From the NCBI GenBank assembly GCA_045660265.1, contig JAZRDM010000047.1, positions 1 through 21,143 on the forward strand: a DNA stretch of 21,143 nucleotides, given 5' to 3'. Source of the stretch: Scatosoma sp045660265 (lineage in GTDB: Bacteria; Bacillota; Clostridia; Christensenellales; Borkfalkiaceae). Positions 13,772-21,143 of the stretch are shown piece by piece. Position numbers and translations under genes: made by a program. The first letter of the stretch is position 1, and every line of letters starts with the position of its first letter. The notes below the pieces were generated by a model. That model worked only from the letters and a program-made list of their open reading frames with translations. It did not search any database and had not been told where the DNA came from.

Positions 13772-15580
13772 ATGGGCGCATTAAAGGAAAAACTCAATTT
13801 ATTGCCGGATGCACCGGGCGTGTATATTATGTTGGATAAAGACGGCGTAGTGATATACGTGGGCAAAGCGCGCGTATTAAAAAATCGCGTACGGCAGTAT
13901 TTTCATTCGTCCGTAAAATCGGAAAAAGTCGCCGCTATGGTCGAACATATCGACGATTTTTACTATATTATCACGCAAACGGAAATCGATGCGCTTGCGC
14001 TTGAAAATAACTTAATCAAAAAGTACAAGCCCAAGTATAATATTTTGCTTAAAGATGATAAAACGTACCCGTATATTAAGGTGCATACAAAAGAGGATTT
14101 TCCTCGGGTATCCATCACACGCAAGATAAAAAAGGACGGAAAATATTTCGGCCCGTTTATGGGTGGCGTTCGTTGCGGGGATTTATTAGATATCCTCACT
14201 TCCGTTTATAACGTGCGCAGTTGTTCAATTGCGATAGGTGCGCAACCCAAAAAGCCTTGTTTAGAACATCATTTAGGCCGTTGCCCCGCACCTTGCGCGC
14301 ATAGCTGCACGCGCGAGGAATATGATATTCGTGTAAAACGCGCGCTCTCTTTTTTAGACGGCAATTATGAAGACGCGGAAGAAATTTTGCAAACAAAAAT
14401 GTTAAAGTTTGCTGAAAATGAAGAGTTTGAACTGGCAATGGAATATCGAGAAAAACTCGCTATGTTATCCAAATTGAAGCTCAAACGTATTACCGCGCTT
14501 AATCGCGCGTTAAACGCGGATATTATTGCGTTAAAAACGAACTTCATTTACTCTGCGGTCAACGTGCTGGTTACGAGAAGCGGCATTATGCAGGGCGGCA
14601 GTAACTTTGCGTTGGAAGATTGTTCTTTGTCGGAAACGGACGCATTGACGGGATTTATTATTCAGTATTATACCCATCACGAAATCCCCGATGAAATCAT
14701 CGTGCAGGATTTTTGTGAAAAAGAATTGTTGGAAAATTATTTTTTAGAGCGTTTTGGCAAAAAAACACAAATCATTTTAGCCAAATTAGGGGTTAAAAAA
14801 CAGCTTTTGGATATGGCGGAAAAGAACGCCGCGGAATACCTTTCAAAATCCATCGACAAAATCAAGCATAAGGACGATATGACGAAAAACGCTTGCGCAC
14901 GTTTGCAAAAGTTGCTTGATTTAAAGAAATATCCTAAACGTATGGAATGTTACGACATTTCCAACATAAGCGGGGTAGACAAGGTTGGTTCTATGGTCGT
15001 ATTTAACGACGGTGAATCCGATAGAAGTAGTTATCGCCGTTTTAAAATTAAGACGGTAGAGGGCGCAAACGACTATGCGTCCCACCAGGAAATGATGCGC
15101 CGACGTCTTGCGAAATTGGGCACGGAAGAGGAAGAACGCTTCCCTAAACCCGATTTAATCATCATAGACGGTGGTAAAGGTCAGCTTTCCGCCGTGAAAG
15201 AAATCTTTGACGAAATGAAGGTTACGGATATCGAGCTCATTTCTCTTGCCGAAAAAGAAGAGGAAATTTTCACTCTTTTCTCGCAGGAAAGCATTCGTTT
15301 AAATCCTCGCGATTACGCTTTAAAAATGTTGCAACGTATTCGCGACGAAGCGCATAGATTTGCAATCACCTATTTTAGAAGCTTGCACTCTAAACGCAAT
15401 CTTGCTTCGGTTTTAGAAGAAATTGACGGCGTGGGCGCAAAAAAGCGCAAGGTACTTTTAGATGCGTTCGGAACGATTGATAAAATTATGTCCGCAAGCG
15501 AAGAAGAGCTTTGTAAGGTGGAAGGAATAGGCCCCGAATTAGCCGAAAAAATCCGCCTTTATTTTAAGGAAGAGTTATAA
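13772..15580 (+). CDS. uvrC: Excinuclease ABC subunit C
   Basis: The 602-residue DNA-repair nuclease makes both incisions around bulky lesions after UvrA/UvrB damage recognition. It has the N-terminal GIY-YIG domain (GVY 16-18, YVG 29-31, R34 in GKAR), the UVR domain for UvrB contact (about 200-235), the RNase H-like endonuclease domain beginning near YDISNISG (about 392-399), and C-terminal helix-hairpin-helix repeats (EIDGVGAKKRKVLL, KVEGIGPELAEKI). Length is typical (590-620). The start MGALKEKLNLLPDAPGVY matches the family N-terminus; the frame is open 12 codons further upstream, but that lies in the promoter. Its stop overlaps the next start (TAATG). Confidence 0.97.
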   Translation: MGALKEKLNLLPDAPGVYIMLDKDGVVIYVGKARVLKNRVRQYFHSSVKSEKVAAMVEHIDDFYYIITQTEIDALALENNLIKKYKPKYNILLKDDKTYPYIKVHTKEDFPRVSITRKIKKDGKYFGPFMGGVRCGDLLDILTSVYNVRSCSIAIGAQPKKPCLEHHLGRCPAPCAHSCTREEYDIRVKRALSFLDGNYEDAEEILQTKMLKFAENEEFELAMEYREKLAMLSKLKLKRITALNRALNADIIALKTNFIYSAVNVLVTRSGIMQGGSNFALEDCSLSETDALTGFIIQYYTHHEIPDEIIVQDFCEKELLENYFLERFGKKTQIILAKLGVKKQLLDMAEKNAAEYLSKSIDKIKHKDDMTKNACARLQKLLDLKKYPKRMECYDISNISGVDKVGSMVVFNDGESDRSSYRRFKIKTVEGANDYASHQEMMRRRLAKLGTEEEERFPKPDLIIIDGGKGQLSAVKEIFDEMKVTDIELISLAEKEEEIFTLFSQESIRLNPRDYALKMLQRIRDEAHRFAITYFRSLHSKRNLASVLEEIDGVGAKKRKVLLDAFGTIDKIMSASEEELCKVEGIGPELAEKIRLYFKEEL

Positions 15581-16410
15581 TGCAAAAGATAAATTATTCA
15601 TTGATAATCAGCGATTTTGACGGCACGCTTGCCAACTCCAAAGGGGAAGTGAGTCAAGTTACGAAAGACGCAATCGCGCAATATCAAGCGTTAGGCGGAA
15701 AGTTTGCCATTTCCACGGGGCGTATGCCCGCAGGTATTCTTCCGCGCGTAAAAGAGCTTGGCTTGACGGGCGCCGTTTGTTGCGGTCAAGGTAGCATTAT
15801 CGTCGATATCGAAAGCAACGAGATTTTGTTGGACGGCAGAATCCCCAACGACGTTGCCGTGACAATTTGCAAGCAAATGGAAGCGCGCGGATTGCATATT
15901 CACGTTTACGATCTTTGGGAATATTACAGCAATATGGACGACGAGTATTTGCGTTATTACGAAGACGTCGTCAAAACGAAAGCAGTACTTATTCAAGATA
16001 AGCCGATTTCAAAGTTCGTAGAGGAAACGGGGCTGCGCCCCTTCAAAATCTTGGCTATGCTTGCGCCTGAGGACAACGAACGTATTCGCTTGGAATTAGA
16101 AAAAGAAAATTTCCCAGGTTGCGAAGTAACAAGAAGTAGTCCTTTACTTGTCGAAGTTGGCAACGCAACGTACAGCAAGGGGACTTCGGTGGAATTTTTA
16201 TCCAAACGCTATGGTGTTGATATAAAGAAAACGATAGCCGTAGGCGACCAAATCAACGATTTGTCGATGATTAAAACCGCGGCGTTAGGATTTGCTGTAA
16301 ATAATGCGGATGAAGCGTTAAAAGCGCACGCCGTTACACTGGATAAAACGAATGATGAGGATGCAGTTGCATACGTTATTCAAACGTATGGTTTTGCAAC
16401 GAAGGAATAA
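15580..16410 (+). CDS. Cof-type HAD-superfamily phosphatase
   Basis: The 276-residue protein is a HAD hydrolase of the Cof/YidA type, cytoplasmic enzymes that dephosphorylate sugar phosphates, FMN/PLP or similar metabolites. Motif I is SDFDGTL (11-17; D12 nucleophile, D14 acid/base), motif II ISTGR (44-48), motif III K200 and motif IV GDQINDLSM (222-230; D223 and D227 for magnesium). The large C2B-type cap sits between motifs II and III. The ATG overlaps the uvrC stop by one base and AAGGAAGAG is inside the uvrC end, so it is co-translated with uvrC. The substrate is unknown. Confidence 0.92.
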   Translation: MQKINYSLIISDFDGTLANSKGEVSQVTKDAIAQYQALGGKFAISTGRMPAGILPRVKELGLTGAVCCGQGSIIVDIESNEILLDGRIPNDVAVTICKQMEARGLHIHVYDLWEYYSNMDDEYLRYYEDVVKTKAVLIQDKPISKFVEETGLRPFKILAMLAPEDNERIRLELEKENFPGCEVTRSSPLLVEVGNATYSKGTSVEFLSKRYGVDIKKTIAVGDQINDLSMIKTAALGFAVNNADEALKAHAVTLDKTNDEDAVAYVIQTYGFATKE

Positions 16411-16451
16411 GATAATTTACGTATTTTAGATACAAAAGATAGGGAACTTTT

Positions 16452-18665
16452 ATGTTGGAAATTCTCGCCCCCGCAGGCAACGAAACGTGTGCAATGGCCG
16501 CGATAAACAGCGGCGCAAACGCGATATATCTTGGGCTTTCCGCCTTTTCCGCACGTCAAAGCGCAGAAAACTTTGACGAGGCGGCTTTTCGCCGTTTGAT
16601 TTTACACGCGCACCTGCTTGGCGTTAAGGTCTATGTAGCAATGAATACCTTGGTTAAAGACGAGGAATTGTCCGACTTTTTCAAAAATCTTCTTTTTGCT
16701 TGGAATGCAGGGGCGGACGCCATAATTATGCAAGATTTATTGCTGGGGAAGTTGGTGCACCAACAATATCCGCAAATCGTGTTGCACGCCAGCACGCAAG
16801 CAGGAATTTGCACCCTTGAAGGGGCAAGATTTGCCAAAGAATGCGGTTTTTCGCGTGTGATTTTAGCAAGAGAAACCCCTTTATCTGAAATACAAGAAAT
16901 CGCCAGCTTTATTGAAACAGAAGTTTTTGTGCAAGGCGCGCTTTGCACGTGTTTTTCTGGACAATGTTATTTTTCCTCTTTTGCGGGCGGAAACAGCGGA
17001 AATCGCGGAAGATGCAAACAGCCTTGCCGTAAGCAATACGCTTATGATAGAGATGAAAATGAAGAAAAAAGTTATGCGCTGTCCTTATCCGATTTATGCG
17101 TAGGGGAAGATATAGAAAAACTGATTGCGGCTGGTGTCACTTCCTTTAAAATCGAAGGCAGAATGCGCCGTGCGGAATACGTAGCCGCCGCTGTTTCCTA
17201 TTATCGCGCTATCCTTGATAAAAAGGGAAATACCTCACTGTCTTTATCCGACTTAAAACGTACCTACAATCGCGGCAACTACACCAAAGGTCTTGCATTT
17301 GGACAAGATAAACGTTTCTTATCTACCGTCGTGCAAGGGCATTTGGGTGAAAAGGTTGGCGTCGTAAAGGTTTTTAACGGCGAATATATCGTAGAAAGTC
17401 AATTCACACCTCGAATGGGCGACGCGTTCAAGATTTTGCGTGACGGGAAAGAGGTGGGCGGTGCGTCCTATACAAAAAATATCAGAAAAGGCTTTGTAAT
17501 TAGCTCCAAAATACGTTTAAAAAACGGCGACGGAGTATTTATCACTACGGACACGGCTGTCAACGAGCGTGTTTTACAAAAATCCCGTAAGGGAAAGCTG
17601 GCCATTTCTTTGCACTTCGCGGAAGGGGAATTCCCCATTGCTCGTTGCGGCGAGATACAACAAATAGGTTCTACCCTTTTACAATCGGCGAAGAATCAAG
17701 CGTTGACCGAAGAACAGTTAAAATCTTGTTTTGCCAAAACGGACGGCTTACCCATTGACGTGGAATTTTTAGAGGTTTCGGTGCAGGGCAATATTTTTAT
17801 TCCTAAATCCGAGTTGAATGCCTTTCGACGTGATTTCTTTGCTGCTATATGCCATAAGATTGCGTTGGGCGACCGAATCTCCTGTGAAGAAAATTCCCTT
17901 GAAATCACCACGTTTAGCCCTCCTAAAACACAAAAAACGGCAGTGATTGTTACAAATTGTAACGGCGTTACGGCGGATATCGTCATTTATAAAGCGAATG
18001 ATTATAAAAAGCCTTTGCCCAACGATTTTATCAACGGCCAATTTGAAAAATATATTTATTATCCTGCATTTGCAACAAGACAAGATATTTTGCAGTTGGA
18101 AAAATATCTTACGCAAGCGCAAATCGACGGGGTATACGTAGAAAACTTCGGTGGACTTGTTTTCGCAAAGGAAAACGGCTTGCAAGTGTTTGCGGGTACG
18201 GGCTTAAATTTAACAAACCGTTGTTCTATCGACGTACTTCTCAAAACTTACGATATCCCTTATTATGCCTTATCAAAAGAACTTAACGACGGGGAAATTA
18301 AAGGCTTGCTTTGCGACGGCTGTTTTGTGCTTTCCAGCGGCAATATCAAAATTATGGATTTGTGTTATTGTCCATTTGGCAAGACCTGCGCGGTATGCGA
18401 TAAACGTGACGTTTATAAGCTGACAGACGAAAGCGGTAGAATTTTCCCTGTACGCCGTTATCTCGCAACGGACGGAAGCTGTCGATTTGAAGTATATAAC
18501 TGTGCGGACTTAATCGGAATAGGCGTGCAAAACGCGGGACAACTTTTAGATTTAACCTTGCTTCACGATTGTCAACCTGCAATTCTTGCAAAAGTCGATG
18601 AAGTTAAGCAAAAACAAATATTCACGAAATATACTTCCGGCCATTTCAAACGCGGAGTATTGTAA
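16452..18665 (+). CDS. Peptidase U32 family protein with DUF3656, RlhA-like
   Basis: The 737-residue protein belongs to family U32 with the DUF3656 middle region. Members such as E. coli RlhA are now seen as RNA hydroxylation factors (5-hydroxycytidine in 23S rRNA; TrhP for tRNA) rather than peptidases. The N-terminal barrel begins EILAPAGN, and the conserved Cys set is C165, C172, C188 and C192 (C-x6-C-x15-C-x3-C), with an extra C167; these probably bind an iron-sulfur cluster or are catalytic. A second Cys-rich segment in the C-terminal part includes YCPFGKTCAVCDKRD. It is longer than RlhA (about 650). It follows the HAD gene by 41 nt with AGGGAA before the ATG. The exact RNA target is not known; it could be a paralogue. 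Confidence 0.85.
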   Translation: MLEILAPAGNETCAMAAINSGANAIYLGLSAFSARQSAENFDEAAFRRLILHAHLLGVKVYVAMNTLVKDEELSDFFKNLLFAWNAGADAIIMQDLLLGKLVHQQYPQIVLHASTQAGICTLEGARFAKECGFSRVILARETPLSEIQEIASFIETEVFVQGALCTCFSGQCYFSSFAGGNSGNRGRCKQPCRKQYAYDRDENEEKSYALSLSDLCVGEDIEKLIAAGVTSFKIEGRMRRAEYVAAAVSYYRAILDKKGNTSLSLSDLKRTYNRGNYTKGLAFGQDKRFLSTVVQGHLGEKVGVVKVFNGEYIVESQFTPRMGDAFKILRDGKEVGGASYTKNIRKGFVISSKIRLKNGDGVFITTDTAVNERVLQKSRKGKLAISLHFAEGEFPIARCGEIQQIGSTLLQSAKNQALTEEQLKSCFAKTDGLPIDVEFLEVSVQGNIFIPKSELNAFRRDFFAAICHKIALGDRISCEENSLEITTFSPPKTQKTAVIVTNCNGVTADIVIYKANDYKKPLPNDFINGQFEKYIYYPAFATRQDILQLEKYLTQAQIDGVYVENFGGLVFAKENGLQVFAGTGLNLTNRCSIDVLLKTYDIPYYALSKELNDGEIKGLLCDGCFVLSSGNIKIMDLCYCPFGKTCAVCDKRDVYKLTDESGRIFPVRRYLATDGSCRFEVYNCADLIGIGVQNAGQLLDLTLLHDCQPAILAKVDEVKQKQIFTKYTSGHFKRGVL

Positions 18666-18677
18666 TTAAGGATTAAA

Positions 18678-21080
18678 ATGAACCAAAGAGCTATCGAAAA
18701 GACCGAATTGAATAAAATTCTTACCTCTGTTGCGGAATACGCCGTTACGGAAGGGGGAAAACAAAAAGTAAAAGGGTTACAGCCAACGGCGGACGTACGT
18801 GAAGCAGTTGTGAGTTTGAAACTCACGGAAGAGTGCGTAACCTTGCTTTTTACTCACGGTTTGGCAAAAATTGAATATTTCCCCGCCTTTGATGATGAAA
18901 TTGAACGTGCGCAAAAAGGCTCTACTCTTTCTTGCGGAGAACTGCTTAAAGCGGAAAATCTTTTGCGTTCCGTCCGTATCGCTTATAAAAGTATTACGAG
19001 CGTCAACGACGAAACGATTGTTGGTATGCGCGAGTTGGCAAATCGATTGTATTTCGACGAAAACTTGGAAGAAGATATTCGCACCAAGATATTAAACGAC
19101 AGCGAAGTAAGTGACTTTGCAAGCGATAAATTGTATACCATTCGTCGGGAAATTCGTCTTTTAAACGAACGTATTCGTTCGCGCCTTTCCGCCTACTTAA
19201 CGGGCTCGGAAGGGAAATATTTGCAAGACGCCATCGTGACGATGCGTGATAATCGCTACGTTTTGCCCGTTCGCGCGGAATATAAACGCAATATTAAAGG
19301 GTTCATACACGACCGTTCGGCAAGCGGCGCAACTTTCTTTATAGAACCAGAAGAAGTGTTAGAAATGAATAATGAGCTTCGTTCTTTGCATTTGGACGAA
19401 AAAGAGGAGGTAGAACGGATTTTAGGCGAACTTTCCCGCCGTGTCGGCTTTATGGGCGCGGAGTTATTCGTAGACATTCAAACGCTGGAAGAAATTGATT
19501 GTATCTATGCGCGCGCCGAGTATGCCTATAAGCTTTCTTGCGTAATGCCCAACGTTAACGATAGAGGGGTAATCGATATTAAAATGGGGCGGCACCCCTT
19601 AATTGATAGAAAGAAGGTCGTACCTGTGAGCATCGCGCTTGGCGACGGCTACCGTTTCTTGCTTATCAGCGGTCCAAACACGGGCGGTAAAACGGTTACC
19701 TTAAAAATGGTCGGGTTATTTTGCTTGATGGCAATGTGTGGGTTATTCGTGCCTGCTAAAAAAGCCACCCTTTCCACCTTCCAAGAAATTTATTGCGACG
19801 TAGGGGATTTGCAAAGCATTGAAGAAAGTTTATCCACGTTCTCGTCGCATATCACCAACATTATAAGCATCGTAGAAAAAGCGGATAAATCCAGTCTTGT
19901 TTTAATTGACGAGTTGGGCGGTGGAACAGACCCCGACGAGGGGCAAGCCCTTGCGAAAGCGATTGTCGCGCATCTACTTAAAAGCGGTTGTACTGGAGTT
20001 GTTACTACCCACTATACGTCGCTTAAAGAGTTTGCGTTTTCCGCTGATGGAATACAAAATGCGTGTATGGAATTTGACGCAGACACCTTACAGCCTTTAT
20101 ACGTGATGCGCATAGGTTTACCTGGGTCGAGCAACGCATTGGCAATTTCTCGTCGTTTAGGGTTGAAAGAAAGTATATTAAAGGACGCTTTGGCTAACCT
20201 TTCCGAGGACGCGCAAAAGTTTGAAAATATCGTGCGCAGCGCAGAAGAAAGCCGTATTCAAGCGGAGGCGGTGCTTTACGAAACCAACCGTTTAAAGTTG
20301 GAGTGGGAAGAAAAACTTGCCTTGTTGGAACAAGAGCGTGAAAAACTGAAAAAAGAAAAAGAAAAATTATACGTTTCCGCAAAAGCGGAATCCCGTAGAA
20401 TTATCAATGAAAAATCGGCGGAGGCGGAAGAATTCTTAAAGGAAATTGAAGAAATTTTCGCAAAAGAAGAACTGACGCAAGCGGATTTAATCAAAGCCAG
20501 AACGTTAAAAAATAGAATTTCGGATAAGGTATACGACAGCGAATCGGACGATGGCGACCCTACTAAAAAATACGTGCATCTTGATGCGGAAAAGGTTAAA
20601 GTCGGTATGAAAGTATACGTAGGAAACGCAATGCAAGAAGGGATTGTTCAAAGCGTTCGACCGCAAAAAAATGAAGCGGAAATTCTTTGCGGAAATATGC
20701 ATATTCGCAGTAAAATTTCCGATTTGTCCGTGGTAATCTCTACGCAAGTTGCGCAAACTACCCCTAAAAAGCAAGTCAAGCCTAAAAAGGCAATGAGCGA
20801 CGTACAAATTAAAAAAACAATTTCTCCTAAAGCCGCGCCGTCCTTGGAAATTAACGTAATCGGATTGACGGTTTTAGAAGCGATTCCCGAAGTGGAAGCG
20901 TTTATCGATTCCGCCGTTATTTCCAACTTGGAAGAGGTGCGAATTGTACACGGCGTCGGCACGGGCAGACTGCGCGCAGGCATACACGATTTTTTACGCG
21001 GAAACAAGCACGTGGAAAGTTATCGTCTTGGAAAATACGGCGAGGGGGAAACAGGCGTTACGATTGCAAAAATCCGTTAA
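18678..21080 (+). CDS. mutS2: MutS2 (ribosome-rescue/endonuclease MutS homologue with Smr domain)
   Basis: The 800-residue protein has the MutS2 layout without the mismatch-recognition domain: core/lever helices, ATPase with Walker A GPNTGGKT (332-339), Walker B LVLIDELGGGTDPDEG, a long charged coiled coil (about 515-605), a KOW-like segment (about 640-680) and a C-terminal Smr domain (about 723-800). In Bacillota MutS2 has been reported to split stalled, collided ribosomes and to limit recombination. The Smr domain keeps HGVGTG (758-763) and LGKYGEGETGVT, but the nuclease LDLR motif is EINVIG (724-729), without the Asp and Arg. AAGGAT precedes the ATG, 12 nt after the U32 stop. No terminator follows before the window ends. 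Confidence 0.95.
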   Translation: MNQRAIEKTELNKILTSVAEYAVTEGGKQKVKGLQPTADVREAVVSLKLTEECVTLLFTHGLAKIEYFPAFDDEIERAQKGSTLSCGELLKAENLLRSVRIAYKSITSVNDETIVGMRELANRLYFDENLEEDIRTKILNDSEVSDFASDKLYTIRREIRLLNERIRSRLSAYLTGSEGKYLQDAIVTMRDNRYVLPVRAEYKRNIKGFIHDRSASGATFFIEPEEVLEMNNELRSLHLDEKEEVERILGELSRRVGFMGAELFVDIQTLEEIDCIYARAEYAYKLSCVMPNVNDRGVIDIKMGRHPLIDRKKVVPVSIALGDGYRFLLISGPNTGGKTVTLKMVGLFCLMAMCGLFVPAKKATLSTFQEIYCDVGDLQSIEESLSTFSSHITNIISIVEKADKSSLVLIDELGGGTDPDEGQALAKAIVAHLLKSGCTGVVTTHYTSLKEFAFSADGIQNACMEFDADTLQPLYVMRIGLPGSSNALAISRRLGLKESILKDALANLSEDAQKFENIVRSAEESRIQAEAVLYETNRLKLEWEEKLALLEQEREKLKKEKEKLYVSAKAESRRIINEKSAEAEEFLKEIEEIFAKEELTQADLIKARTLKNRISDKVYDSESDDGDPTKKYVHLDAEKVKVGMKVYVGNAMQEGIVQSVRPQKNEAEILCGNMHIRSKISDLSVVISTQVAQTTPKKQVKPKKAMSDVQIKKTISPKAAPSLEINVIGLTVLEAIPEVEAFIDSAVISNLEEVRIVHGVGTGRLRAGIHDFLRGNKHVESYRLGKYGEGETGVTIAKIR

Positions 21081-21143
21081 TTTATTTACACGCTTGCAAA
21101 CAAGCATAACCTTATAAAAAAGAAAATAGGATAAATTGAAATC

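Noticed and set aside
21092..21105. GCTTG/CAAGC hairpin after mutS2 as a terminator
   Set aside because: The 5-bp stem is short and is followed by ATAACC rather than T residues.

Overview
The window looks like chromosomal DNA of an anaerobic, fermentative Bacillota (Clostridia-like) bacterium. This is inferred from the gene content: a Pta-AckA acetate pathway next to tmcAL, a DUF177 (YceD) gene followed by zinc-ribbon L32, MutS2, a U32/DUF3656 protein, and consensus sigma-A-type promoters with AGGAGG-like ribosome binding sites. No phage, insertion sequence or CRISPR array is visible.

Region 1 (1-5851) handles carbohydrates. The end of a KDPG aldolase gene overlaps a KDG kinase gene; together they are the last two steps of hexuronate (KDG) breakdown. 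A bidirectional terminator separates them from a convergent AraC-family regulator. Divergent from that regulator is a tight four-gene operon: PIG-L/LmbE deacetylase, an unusual NagB-fold protein, a PfkB-family kinase and a class II ketose-phosphate aldolase. The order reads as deacetylate, deaminate/isomerise, phosphorylate, cleave: a self-contained route from an N-acetylated amino sugar to trioses. The NagB-like protein has lost the usual phosphate-binding residues and one catalytic Asp, so the substrate may be unphosphorylated or non-canonical. This is the most novel-looking system in the window.

Region 2 (5852-6497) is gene-poor. It holds a 21-nt alternating CG/TA tract with a 14-bp palindrome, a hairpin containing two tandem TTGGNNCCAA dyads, and a minus-strand tRNA-Thr(CGT) with its own promoter and a 20-bp stem terminator.

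Region 3 (6498-10750) has tmcAL on the minus strand, divergent from pta-ackA, then DUF177-rpmF with a terminator. TmcAL consumes acetate and AckA/Pta interconvert acetate, acetyl-phosphate and acetyl-CoA, so the neighbourhood is metabolically coherent.

Region 4 (10751-13712) is a metal-homeostasis pair: a Cu(I)-type P1B ATPase with a heavy-metal domain at each end, and an ArsR-family regulator. The ATPase phosphorylation motif reads DKTAT instead of the near-invariant DKTGT.

Region 5 (13713-21143) is a plus-strand run of uvrC, a Cof-type HAD phosphatase, a U32/DUF3656 protein and mutS2, with very short gaps suggesting one transcription unit from the uvrC promoter.

A recurring feature is leaderless or near-leaderless promoter geometry: the araC-type gene and uvrC both have a well-spaced promoter whose expected start site falls on or next to the ATG, and DUF177 has only about 10 nt of leader and no ribosome binding site.
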